A DNA stretch of 64,000 nucleotides from Halarcobacter sp. (GTDB lineage: Bacteria; Campylobacterota; Campylobacteria; Campylobacterales; Arcobacteraceae): NCBI RefSeq assembly GCF_963676935.1, contig NZ_OY781470.1, positions 1,956,680 to 2,020,679 of the forward strand. Reading direction: 5' to 3'. The position numbers and the translations under genes were made by a program. Shown piece after piece: positions 29,501-37,751 of this stretch. The notes beneath the pieces were generated by a model. The model saw only the letters and a program-made list of their open reading frames with translations. It was not told the DNA's origin and searched no databases. Numbering within the stretch: position 1 is the stretch's first letter; every line of letters begins with the position of its first letter.

Positions 29501-30161
29501 AACTTAATGAAATATCACCTGTAATTAATTGTGGACCATAAATTGGGGTATTAGAAGGACCATATAAAATAAAATAATTAGTTCCAGTCAAAGAGTTAAA
29601 AGTAATATCTGTAGCTAATACATTTCCTGAAGAAACATTTATTTTAAACCAATCTTCATCTTTATTTACCAAGGATAAGTTATTTGTCGAACTAAGAACA
29701 GTAGCAGAAGATTTATTATCATTTTGTTCGCTCGCATCATCTCCTAAAGCAGAAAAACTGTTTGATATTTCTAAATCATATGGTCCACCAGCATCATCTG
29801 TATCAACAACTATATAATAAGTTCCTACTTCTGAAAAATAAAGTATTTCTTCAGTACCAGAAGCTAAATTAGCTGCTAATAATTGATCACTTGAATTTTT
29901 TATAACTACATTTATATCTGTAGTTCTAGAAAATGAAGGATTTACTTTTGGGGTCATTTTAATATATAATAACCCTGGTTCTGTAACATCTAATCTAAAC
30001 CAATCTTCACTACTAGAATCTTCCATTTCTAAAGAAGTGTATGTTCCATAACTTATAACAGTAGCTGCTGCCATATTGTCATTTGGTTCGTAAATGTCAC
30101 TTGCAAATGATCTAAAACTAATAATTATACTAAACAGTATAATCTTTATAACCCTTTTCAT
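26499..30161 (-). CDS. Very large secreted protein: PPC x4, FG-GAP/VCBS propeller, DUF4214 x4
   Basis: A 1220-residue exported protein. The signal peptide ends near FRSFAS. Residues about 22-490 contain four bacterial pre-peptidase C-terminal-type domains, each opening with EPNDN or a variant followed by DWFKINV and LYYIKVGTDD-like strands. Residues about 495-960 are an integrin-like FG-GAP/VCBS propeller with repeated DIDNDGxxEIxxG calcium-loop motifs (DIDNDGVDEI, DIDNDGEIEI, DINKDGKYEI). Residues about 985-1220 are four DUF4214 repeats ending ARYGINP. GGAG precedes the ATG and a TATAAT box is upstream. Likely a Ca2+-binding surface or extracellular protein; no protease domain is present despite the PPC domains. 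Confidence 0.88.
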   Translation of the reverse strand: MKRVIKIILFSIIISFRSFASDIYEPNDNMAAATVISYGTYTSLEMEDSSSEDWFRLDVTEPGLLYIKMTPKVNPSFSRTTDINVVIKNSSDQLLAANLASGTEEILYFSEVGTYYIVVDTDDAGGPYDLEISNSFSALGDDASEQNDNKSSATVLSSTNNLSLVNKDEDWFKINVSSGNVLATDITFNSLTGTNYFILYGPSNTPIYGPQLITGDISLSYNIGVGHPAGDYYYRIYGTSNDTYNLQVSNNTVWQNTDSYEPNDDFASAKEINYGEYSLEANNADDDWFKINVTEPGLLYLEMTPTSGKDINMVLYSSSNTPILQRPSGAGVKESIQYHVHTPGLYYIKVGTDDFDGSYSLKISNNFNYENDDANDNNSGDDTFSNATTVNSANFSISNQVSADEDWYKVYIPYGRHTITLNFDYVDLSDNTTMFLYNDTGSLINASNTEDLSNGKREIATDIGNGTYNPGYYYLRIVGEGQNNYSLNFHTDTIWATELNYGPIGAKNSIALFDIDNDGVDEIFVGTGKSFDSNYNEVLPAGLICLEKDGTVKWEKTFPAMSDPDPTTGKYYNTTSISSPPTFGDIDNDGEIEIVIGVGANSIIENGVEASVGQWGDLGGVYALEKDGTTKWFHEGFHAVGDAKKEGVFGSPIIFDIDSNGTKEVIFGSWDQRAWVLDGVTGQPKEGWPVPLLDTIWSTFKVTDINKDGKYEILASADITENPDPGTTTGGIFHVISANGKQNIPGFDQFVGTGQELGYETLKGKWEEQTLWSTPQVADIDGDDYLEIIYGTGRYHEDPLGNYVKVFEHDGNLKYKLDTNGRTSADPIVCDLDNDGDLEIVAATANGYIYAWDHLGNRLFETKTTPIFRTGDVDIDVPLLAVDLTNNGNLEIIYTQGPQIMIVDKDGNQLTDTSFFNFVTQFFPASPAITDFDIDGIQDIISGGMNTANNKTIVYRWAYSSVKNNFNPRSARYQFNQTTYKIEEFIKRMYSKVLGRTADPVGLNNWLDNLTTKLSVGADVAKGFVLSQEFINKNVTDDQFIEILYESFFNRSSDPGGFSYWKDKLDAWTLRQEVLNGFIYSTEFSNLSNSYGILPFNVENTNLTDVEKFVSRFYSYCLGRDADSGGLNDWTYRLLNNISSGSDIAKGFIFSQEFTNKNYSNKEYLIVLYKAFFDREPDQGGYDIWFNDLENNLKTREEVLDGFLGSQEFISLAARYGINP

Positions 30162-30175
30162 ACTGATTCTCCATG

Positions 30176-30194
30176 CACTAAATTGTAATTAGTG
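30176..30194 (-). other. Small inverted repeat in the 5' leader
   Basis: CACTAA (30176-30181), 7-nt spacer, TTAGTG (30189-30194), between the -10 box and the ribosome-binding site of the 26499-30161 gene. It could be a leader hairpin or a dimeric protein-binding site. Confidence 0.3.
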
Positions 30195-30196
30195 AT

Positions 30197-30202
30197 ATTA
30201 TA
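30197..30202 (-). promoter_or_regulatory. Probable -10 box for the 26499-30161 operon
   Basis: TATAAT on the minus strand (TTATTATATAATATC), 36 bp upstream of the ATG. Confidence 0.5.
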
Positions 30203-30236
30203 TAATAATTTATTTAAGTTTGAATTAATTTTTTAT

Positions 30237-30830
30237 TTATCTAAAGGGTTTATAAAATTTTTCATTGGCAATGTCTAGCATTTCTTTATCTCCACTACTA
30301 TCACCATAAGCATAAATAAAATCAAACTCAGTTAAGTTATATATTTCTTTAATACGATTAACTTTTTCTTGCCCATAACAATTTTTAGTAAGAAATTTAC
30401 CGGTTACTTTATCCCCTTTAAAGTCCAACTTTGTGGAGATTAGTTCTAAATTATTTTTTTCACACCAAGGTTGTATCCAACAATCAATAGAAGCTGATAC
30501 AATTACAATTTTATCGTTATTTTTTTTGTGCCAATCAATTCTTTCTATTGCTTTTGGTCTTATAATCTGATTTAAATGATTTAAAGAATACTCATATGAG
30601 ATTTCATAAAATTTATCTTTTTTCATTCCTTTGAAGTACCAGGAAATAAAATATTGTTTAGCTTTATAATTTGGAATAATTTTTAATTTATATAATATTA
30701 ACATTGGAGAAAGAATAATTAATCCAAATAGAAACTTTTTATTTCCTACTGCAAATTTAATAAATTTTAATAAACTATCATCTGTTGTAATAGTTCCATC
30801 AAAATCAAAAAATGCTATTTTGTTACTCAT
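30237..30830 (-). CDS. HAD-superfamily phosphatase (subfamily IB)
   Basis: A 197-residue HAD phosphatase of the SerB-like IB group. Motif I is FFDFDGT with nucleophile D9 and acid D11, motif II is IVSAS, and motif III/IV is YAYGDSSGDKEML. It overlaps the upstream reductase gene by 4 bp (ATGA) and ends the UbiA-GtrA-DprE1-DprE2 operon. In that setting the probable job is removing the 5-phosphate from polyprenyl-phosphoryl-5-phosphoribose, a step mycobacteria perform with a different phosphatase (inference from context). Cytoplasmic. Confidence 0.82.
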   Translation of the reverse strand: MSNKIAFFDFDGTITTDDSLLKFIKFAVGNKKFLFGLIILSPMLILYKLKIIPNYKAKQYFISWYFKGMKKDKFYEISYEYSLNHLNQIIRPKAIERIDWHKKNNDKIVIVSASIDCWIQPWCEKNNLELISTKLDFKGDKVTGKFLTKNCYGQEKVNRIKEIYNLTEFDFIYAYGDSSGDKEMLDIANEKFYKPFR

Positions 30831-31558
30831 ATACTTAACTTTTTGAATATAAATTCTGGTATATGTTTAATTATAAGCATAATAAGTTTCCAAATACCTT
30901 TTGTATAAAGGACATCTTTTTGTTTTTGTTGTGCTTTGAATATATCCAAAGCAATCTCTTCTGGCTGAGAAGTTAATTTCTCAGGAAGATCTAAACCTTC
31001 TGTCATTTTTGTATTAACAAAACCTGGTTTTACCGTTAAAACAGATACTTTACTTTCGTATAATCTATTTCTAAGACCACTTAAGTAAGCACTAAATGCT
31101 GCTTTAGAAGAACCATAAATATAGTTTGCTTTTCGTCCTCTATCTCCTGCAACAGAACTTACGCCAACTATAAATCCATTTTTGTTGCTTTCCATATCAT
31201 TTGCAATAATATTTAATAAACTCACTACACCTGTATAATTGACATTGATAGTATTAATAGTTTTAGTAAAATCCTTCTCACACTCTTTTTGATCTGCCAT
31301 ATATCCTGCCACAACTATAACACCTAAAGGTTTTACTTCTAAGTTATTATAAAATTCTTCATGGGTATCATATTTTGATACATCCAATTCTTTTAACTGT
31401 ACATCTACATTTGAACGAATTTTTATATCATCAGCTAATTCTGCTAAGCTATCACAATTTCTTGCAGCTAAATAAAGACTATATCCATTTTTAGCATATA
31501 CCCTTGCCAACTCTTTTGCTATGTCACTTTTTGCACCGATTATTAATATATAACTCAT
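30827..31558 (-). CDS. SDR-family reductase, DprE2-like
   Basis: A classical short-chain dehydrogenase of 243 residues. It has IIGAKSDIAKELAR as cofactor loop (similar to the GASSDIG/GAKSDIA form of DprE2), catalytic serine near S134, and Y148/K152 (YGSSK). It is adjacent to a DprE1-like oxidoreductase, as in mycobacteria, where DprE1 oxidises decaprenyl-phosphoryl-ribose at C2 and DprE2 reduces the ketone to the arabinose epimer. The C-terminus has a hydrophobic/basic tail (KLIMLIIKHIPEFIFKKL) suitable for a membrane-bound lipid substrate. Confidence 0.78.
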   Translation of the reverse strand: MSYILIIGAKSDIAKELARVYAKNGYSLYLAARNCDSLAELADDIKIRSNVDVQLKELDVSKYDTHEEFYNNLEVKPLGVIVVAGYMADQKECEKDFTKTINTINVNYTGVVSLLNIIANDMESNKNGFIVGVSSVAGDRGRKANYIYGSSKAAFSAYLSGLRNRLYESKVSVLTVKPGFVNTKMTEGLDLPEKLTSQPEEIALDIFKAQQKQKDVLYTKGIWKLIMLIIKHIPEFIFKKLSI

Positions 31559-31559
31559 G

Positions 31560-32858
31560 TTAGATTCCTACTCTTTTTGATTGTAATGATTGAAATTTTT
31601 TATCCATATTATACTCTTTTCTTAACTCTCTAAATTTATCAATGTAAGGATAGCCTTTTTCAAAAGTCTCTTTTGAAACTCTTACATCTTTTGTAAGATA
31701 TATCCTACCACCATATTTCAAAACTATTTTGTCAAGTTTATCAAGTAAGTCAAATAATCCTTTTTCTATTTTAAAATCAAGTGCTAAACTATAACCTTCA
31801 ATTGGGAAAGAAAGATAATTTTGATTTTCTTTACCATAAAGTTTAAGTACTGCTAAAAAAGAGCCTTTACCACTGTTTGAAATTTCAGTTAAAATCTCTT
31901 GAAGTCCTTCAAAACTAACCTCTTTTGGCAAAATAAATTGATACTGGGTAAACCCACCTTTTCCATAAATTCTATTCCAATTATTTATTGCATCAAGAGG
32001 ATAAAAGAATGTATCAATATCAACTTTTTGTTTAGATTTACCACTAGGAGCTTTTTTATAATATAACCAATTAAAAGCCTTTACACTTAATGAATTCAAC
32101 GCAAATGAAGGAAAATTAAAAGGTATGTTCAATTTCTTTTTTTCTTTAAAATCTAGTTTGCCATCATCTGCAAAATCTCCAACCATAAGAAGACATTTTC
32201 CTATGTCACTTCCTTTTGCAAGGCAATCAATCCAAGCAACAGAATATGGCAGATGTGAATATTCTTCAAATGCTTCAAATGTTTCTTTTAAATTTTTAGT
32301 TTTTATTGTAGTTTGATTAATATATTTTGAATTTATTTTTTTTAGTGATATTTTTGCATCTAAGATAATTCCAGTTAATCCCATACCTCCACATGTTGCA
32401 AGAAACAACTCTTTGTTTTCTTTATTAGAACATTTTTTTATTTCTCCATTAGGCAACATTAGATTAAATTCAATTACACAATTTGAAAAACAACCTTCTA
32501 CATGATGGTTTTTCCCATGCACATCACTAGCAATTGCTCCACCTACAGTTATAAGCTTTGTTCCAGGAGTGACTTTTAAAAACCATCCCTTTGGAACAAA
32601 AGATTCTATGATCTCACTTAGCAACACTCCACTTTGACAGTGAAGAACACCACTATTTTCATCGAATTCTAAAAAGTAGTTATAAGGTTTACAATATATT
32701 AGCTCTTCATTTAATGCACTATCACCATAACTTCTTCCATTACCAAAAGGTATTAACTCTTTTTTATCATCTAATTTTTCAACAAGTTTATTTTTGCTTT
32801 TTAATATAAAACTATTGTTTTTTATAATAGGATACATTCCCCAACTATTTAACTGCAT
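31560..32858 (-). CDS. FAD-dependent oxidoreductase, DprE1-like
   Basis: A 432-residue FAD-linked oxidase of the vanillyl-alcohol-oxidase fold. The FAD loop PFGNGRSYGDSALN (37-50) and GGAIASDVHGKNHH correspond to DprE1's conserved FAD site. The C-terminal half carries FTQYQFILPKEV and GGRIYLTKDVRVSKETF, typical of the aldonolactone-oxidase-like cap. The frame is open to a TTG at 32876, but the ATG at 32858 has AAGG six bases before it and is chosen. Expected reaction: 2-oxidation of polyprenyl-phosphoryl-ribose, together with the DprE2-like reductase. It starts 1 bp after the GtrA stop. Confidence 0.8.
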   Translation of the reverse strand: MQLNSWGMYPIIKNNSFILKSKNKLVEKLDDKKELIPFGNGRSYGDSALNEELIYCKPYNYFLEFDENSGVLHCQSGVLLSEIIESFVPKGWFLKVTPGTKLITVGGAIASDVHGKNHHVEGCFSNCVIEFNLMLPNGEIKKCSNKENKELFLATCGGMGLTGIILDAKISLKKINSKYINQTTIKTKNLKETFEAFEEYSHLPYSVAWIDCLAKGSDIGKCLLMVGDFADDGKLDFKEKKKLNIPFNFPSFALNSLSVKAFNWLYYKKAPSGKSKQKVDIDTFFYPLDAINNWNRIYGKGGFTQYQFILPKEVSFEGLQEILTEISNSGKGSFLAVLKLYGKENQNYLSFPIEGYSLALDFKIEKGLFDLLDKLDKIVLKYGGRIYLTKDVRVSKETFEKGYPYIDKFRELRKEYNMDKKFQSLQSKRVGI

Positions 32859-32859
32859 T

Positions 32860-33252
32860 TCAATCCTTAAATACAAATTTTTTATCTAAAAAATATTTAA
32901 CTACATAACCAATACTAAGTCCTATAATAGCACCAATATATTTTGCATTTTCATCTTCAAAAAAGAAATCAAACAATATTTCAAAACCCCAAAATATGAA
33001 TGTTGTAAAAACTCCCATAAGAGAATAAAGCAAAAATTTTTTACCATCATCTTTTTTATTTTTTGGTTTATGATAAAAAATAAACTTCTTATCTAAAATA
33101 TATTTTAAAATTAGTCCAGACAATGTTCCTACAAACATTGCAATATATAATGAAAAAGCACCATCATAAAAATAAAAACTTATATATTGGAATAATAAAT
33201 TTACTAATGTAGAGAAAAAAGCAAATAATACATATCTTATAGCAATATTCAT
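32860..33252 (-). CDS. GtrA-family membrane protein
   Basis: A 130-residue protein with four hydrophobic helices and the GtrA features RYVLFAFFSTLVNLLFQY at the start and YVVKYFLDKKFVF at the end; LDKKFIF occurs in the middle loop. GtrA proteins are thought to help flip polyprenyl-phosphosugars across the inner membrane. A GtrA-like protein also neighbours dprE1/dprE2 in mycobacteria (Rv3789), which supports a role with the lipid-linked pentose here. It directly follows the UbiA gene. Confidence 0.85.
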   Translation of the reverse strand: MNIAIRYVLFAFFSTLVNLLFQYISFYFYDGAFSLYIAMFVGTLSGLILKYILDKKFIFYHKPKNKKDDGKKFLLYSLMGVFTTFIFWGFEILFDFFFEDENAKYIGAIIGLSIGYVVKYFLDKKFVFKD

Positions 33253-34113
33253 CTATAATTTTACCACTATATAAAAACTTAATAACCAAAACAAAATAGT
33301 TAACTGCAAGAATCTATCTTTTATAACAATTTTTGTTGGACTTCCACTATTTTCTTCTACAAATGTTATTTGCATATATCTCATAATGCCAAGGATTACA
33401 AAAAAAGATGTTAAGTAAAGATATTCTGTATTCAATCTTTTTATTACTTCTTCTGAAACTGTGTATAAAATATATGCTACAACTATAACACCAGACATAA
33501 ATACCATCACAGCATTTACGAACTCTAAATTATAACCATCAATATTTTTTCTGGTCTCTTTTCCTTGTGATGATAGAAGTACATCATCTCTTCTTTTTGC
33601 AACAGCTAAGAATAAAGCTAATAAAAATGTCATAATAATTATCCACATTGATAATTGACCTTGAATTACACTTGCTCCTGCAAAAAGTCTTAAAACAAAT
33701 CCCGTAGCAATTATAAAAATATCAACAATAGTAATATGTTTGAGTTTTAATGAATATGCTATATTTAAAATAAAATAAAGACTTAAAACAATAAACAAAT
33801 TAATATTTAATAAATATGCACTTATAAGTGATATTCCTGATAAAAAAAGTATCAATAATTTTGCAGTACTTTTAGTAACTTTTCCACTAGCAAGAGGTCT
33901 AAACTTTTTTTTAGGATGTTGTTTGTCCTCTTCTATATCCATATAATCATTTAATACATAAATACTACTAGCTGTTAATGAAAATAATACAAATGCAAAT
34001 ATTGTATAAAATGAATCATTTGTTGTAAAATGAAATGAAAATAATAATGGTGCAAATACAAATAAATTTTTTATATATTGATGTGGTCTTAAAAGTTTTA
34101 ATATTTGATTCAT
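33253..34113 (-). CDS. UbiA-family polyprenyl-phosphate phosphoribosyltransferase-like protein
   Basis: A polytopic membrane prenyltransferase of 286 residues from the ATG at 34113. The motif NDYMDIEEDKQHPKKKFRP (55-73) is the form seen in DPPR synthases (Rv3806c: decaprenyl phosphate plus PRPP), rather than in quinone-pathway UbiA proteins. A second acidic site is near AVAKRRDD. About eight or nine helices follow. The frame is open to an ATG at 34140 inside gmd; I prefer 34113, four bases after the gmd stop, because MNQILKLLRPHQYIKN is the usual family head. It starts the pathway continued by GtrA, DprE1-like, DprE2-like and HAD proteins. Confidence 0.82.
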   Translation of the reverse strand: MNQILKLLRPHQYIKNLFVFAPLLFSFHFTTNDSFYTIFAFVLFSLTASSIYVLNDYMDIEEDKQHPKKKFRPLASGKVTKSTAKLLILFLSGISLISAYLLNINLFIVLSLYFILNIAYSLKLKHITIVDIFIIATGFVLRLFAGASVIQGQLSMWIIIMTFLLALFLAVAKRRDDVLLSSQGKETRKNIDGYNLEFVNAVMVFMSGVIVVAYILYTVSEEVIKRLNTEYLYLTSFFVILGIMRYMQITFVEENSGSPTKIVIKDRFLQLTILFWLLSFYIVVKL

Positions 34114-34117
34114 TAGT

Positions 34118-35192
<1,075 letters not shown>

Positions 35193-35256
35193 CTCTCTTA
35201 CTATTAATAATTTAATTATTCTGTTATTAATTATTATTTATAAATTTCAAATAAAA

Positions 35257-36141
35257 TTAATTTTTTGAACTAAATATTTCTTTCAATACCCTATTACCTA
35301 TATTAGGATAAAAATGGGATGCATCTCTCCAATCTAAATCATTTGGAAATTCTAGACCTATATTTATCAAATTTAAATATTTTATTTCACATCTATTATT
35401 AACTTTTTTTAAATATCTTTGCACATTGATTTCAAAACTTTCAAACAATGGATTAATTTTTTCTTTTTTAAGAAGCTTTGAATGTAAAGGAAGAGAGACA
35501 AGTGTTATATTAATTCCTTTATTAGATTTGGAACAATTATAAATTAAACTATTTAAAAGAGTTTCAGTTTCTTGAAAGTGATGATTCATTTTCTCAATAT
35601 CTATCAAGGTTAAATACTCTTTAGGAAATCCTAATTGATTTAAATCATGAATATTACTACCTATTGAGAAATAATCTACTTTATTTATTCTAAATATATT
35701 TTCAAATAAATTTTTTAATATATAAGAGATCTCATCTTTAACATTTAAAAAACCATTATTTCTATTCATAAGAAAAACATTAGGTGATAACTCAATTATT
35801 AAATTTTTTATATTAGACTCAGAAAGAATTATATTTGATATGTTAATTATATCTTTTTGAACAATCCCAGGACTCGCAACTTTGACAACTTTATTGTAAT
35901 TATCAGAGAATCCCCTACCTACGTGAGATGTACCAACTATTACCGTGTCAATTTTTTCTGTAAAAACTTTTTTAAAAACTTTTTCAGATATATATCTATC
36001 TAAAAATAATGTTCTAATACTTTTAGGAATATAATCTCTTACTATATTATTTTCTATAGTATAATCTACAATTTTAGGTAATAAAAATAAAATAGACGCA
36101 ATTAACAATGAAAGTATAATATAAAATAATAATTTAACCAT
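35257..36141 (-). CDS. Membrane-anchored SGNH-hydrolase-like protein, MBOAT partner
   Basis: A 294-residue protein with one N-terminal transmembrane helix (about 5-21) and an otherwise soluble, presumably periplasmic domain. VIVGTSHVGRGFSD puts a candidate nucleophile at S72 (block I), and DASHFYPNIGNRV near the end gives the D273/H276 pair of block V. This layout is that of AlgJ/DltD/PatB-type partners of MBOAT acyltransferases, which take the acyl group from the MBOAT protein and transfer it to a polymer. The gene is 21 bp after the MBOAT stop. It is the last gene of the acyl-modification operon; no terminator hairpin is evident after it. Confidence 0.7.
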   Translation of the reverse strand: MVKLLFYIILSLLIASILFLLPKIVDYTIENNIVRDYIPKSIRTLFLDRYISEKVFKKVFTEKIDTVIVGTSHVGRGFSDNYNKVVKVASPGIVQKDIINISNIILSESNIKNLIIELSPNVFLMNRNNGFLNVKDEISYILKNLFENIFRINKVDYFSIGSNIHDLNQLGFPKEYLTLIDIEKMNHHFQETETLLNSLIYNCSKSNKGINITLVSLPLHSKLLKKEKINPLFESFEINVQRYLKKVNNRCEIKYLNLINIGLEFPNDLDWRDASHFYPNIGNRVLKEIFSSKN

Positions 36142-36162
36142 TAGTACTCAATTCCCTATTCA

Positions 36163-37728
36163 TCAATATCTTTCATATATAAAAGTCTGTGCATAACTAC
36201 TTTCTAATAAAAGTAAAAATAAAATGTTAAAAAGAAATAGAGTACACAATAAATAAAATAAAAAACCTTTCATAAAAAAAACTTTTTTTCTTTTTTTAAA
36301 GTTTTTTATTCCAAAAATATCCATTGTATTTGGAGATAAAAATATTATAAAAGTTGCCACAATTAAAATAAATATATAAGAAGAAGTATTTGAAAATATA
36401 TAGTTTCCATATTTATATCCATTTAGTAATGGCAAAAAACCATTGAAACTAAATTCTTCTTTTATAAAATTTGGCAATATTTCTTGTAAACTTAAAGGAA
36501 GACTTATACTTTTAAAATCAATTATAGATAAATAAATTTTAAATAAAGAATCAATATCTTGCACCTTTAAACTAATGGCCATAAGCATACTAAACATAAG
36601 AATTACAATTCTATTCAAATAATTTTTACTATTTTTATCTTTAGATATATTATCAGTAAAAAGAAACGTCGGCAGTTTAAGTAAAAACAATATTATTATT
36701 ACTAAGGTTGTCGTTCCCATTATTATTAAATTTGGAGCATGCCATATTCCTATTATTATATAAGATAAAAATAAACCTATGGCCCAAGATAAAATCATTT
36801 TTTTTTCCATATCTTTGATGGGAAGCTTTTTTAGTAAACTAAGAGTAGGAATAAAAAAATACTCTCTTACAAAGCTAGTAAAACTAATATGCCATCTTGA
36901 TATATATTCTTGAGTACTATAAGATTTTAGTGGCGAATCAAAATTTACTGGAAGTAAAATTCCAAAACATAAAGCTAATCCAATTGCGATATCTGAATAA
37001 GCTGAAAAATCAAAATATAATTGAACTAAAAAACCCCAAATAATAAACCATCCATCGAATATAGTTATACTGCTATCCAAATTCTTAATATTAAATACCA
37101 TTTGATTAATTATACCACCTAAAGGATTTGCAATCCAAAGTTTTTTTAATAAACCAGTTAAAAACAATAATATTCCTGTAGCAATCCAATAATTTGGAAT
37201 TTTTTTAAATCCTAAACTTGATATTTGTTCTACAGCATTGCGATAAGTAAAAATAGGTCCGGCAATAAAGTTTGGGAAAAAACCTAAATATAGTAGATGC
37301 CTAGAATAAGATAATATTGATAGAGAAGCATTTCTACTATCAATGATTGCAGTGATTTGTTGTAATGAATAAAAAGATAATCCTATTGGTATTCCATATG
37401 TAAATAAAACACTTGTTTCTAATGATTCTCTATCAAAAAAGCCATGACCAAACTTAAATATTATTAAAGGTAATAAAGAAAAAACAATGCCAATAAAAAT
37501 TAATATTTTACTATTCTTAGTTTTATGAATTTTTCTTACTATTAAATAGTTTATCGTAGAAGTAATAAATACTAAAACAAACGAAACTAAATCTATTAAA
37601 TATAATGAAACATAAAGTAATCCAAGAAAATAATAAGGTATTAAAGAAGGGAAAATCTTTTTTATAATTAAAAAACCTAAAAAAATTAAAGGTAAATAAA
37701 ATATTAAAAACTCTACTGAATAAAACAT
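36163..37728 (-). CDS. MBOAT-family membrane O-acyltransferase (AlgI-like)
   Basis: A 521-residue inner-membrane protein with a dozen hydrophobic segments. Hallmarks of the AlgI/PatA group are YFDFSAYSDIAIGLALCFGI (239-258), SRWHISFTSFVREYFFIP with H280, and GIWHAPNLI with the catalytic H330. It should pass an acyl group from a cytoplasmic donor across the membrane, normally an acetyl group, to its SGNH partner encoded next. In this operon the donor could be the acyl carrier protein (inference; DltB, which works with an ACP-like DltC, is a precedent in this superfamily). Confidence 0.92.
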   Translation of the reverse strand: MFYSVEFLIFYLPLIFLGFLIIKKIFPSLIPYYFLGLLYVSLYLIDLVSFVLVFITSTINYLIVRKIHKTKNSKILIFIGIVFSLLPLIIFKFGHGFFDRESLETSVLFTYGIPIGLSFYSLQQITAIIDSRNASLSILSYSRHLLYLGFFPNFIAGPIFTYRNAVEQISSLGFKKIPNYWIATGILLFLTGLLKKLWIANPLGGIINQMVFNIKNLDSSITIFDGWFIIWGFLVQLYFDFSAYSDIAIGLALCFGILLPVNFDSPLKSYSTQEYISRWHISFTSFVREYFFIPTLSLLKKLPIKDMEKKMILSWAIGLFLSYIIIGIWHAPNLIIMGTTTLVIIILFLLKLPTFLFTDNISKDKNSKNYLNRIVILMFSMLMAISLKVQDIDSLFKIYLSIIDFKSISLPLSLQEILPNFIKEEFSFNGFLPLLNGYKYGNYIFSNTSSYIFILIVATFIIFLSPNTMDIFGIKNFKKRKKVFFMKGFLFYLLCTLFLFNILFLLLLESSYAQTFIYERY

Positions 37729-37751
37729 ATTAAAATATTATTCTTATAATT

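Noticed and set aside
26499-30161. Secreted protease because of the PPC domains
   Set aside because: No HExxH, Ser-His-Asp or other protease core is present; PPC domains also occur in non-protease surface proteins.
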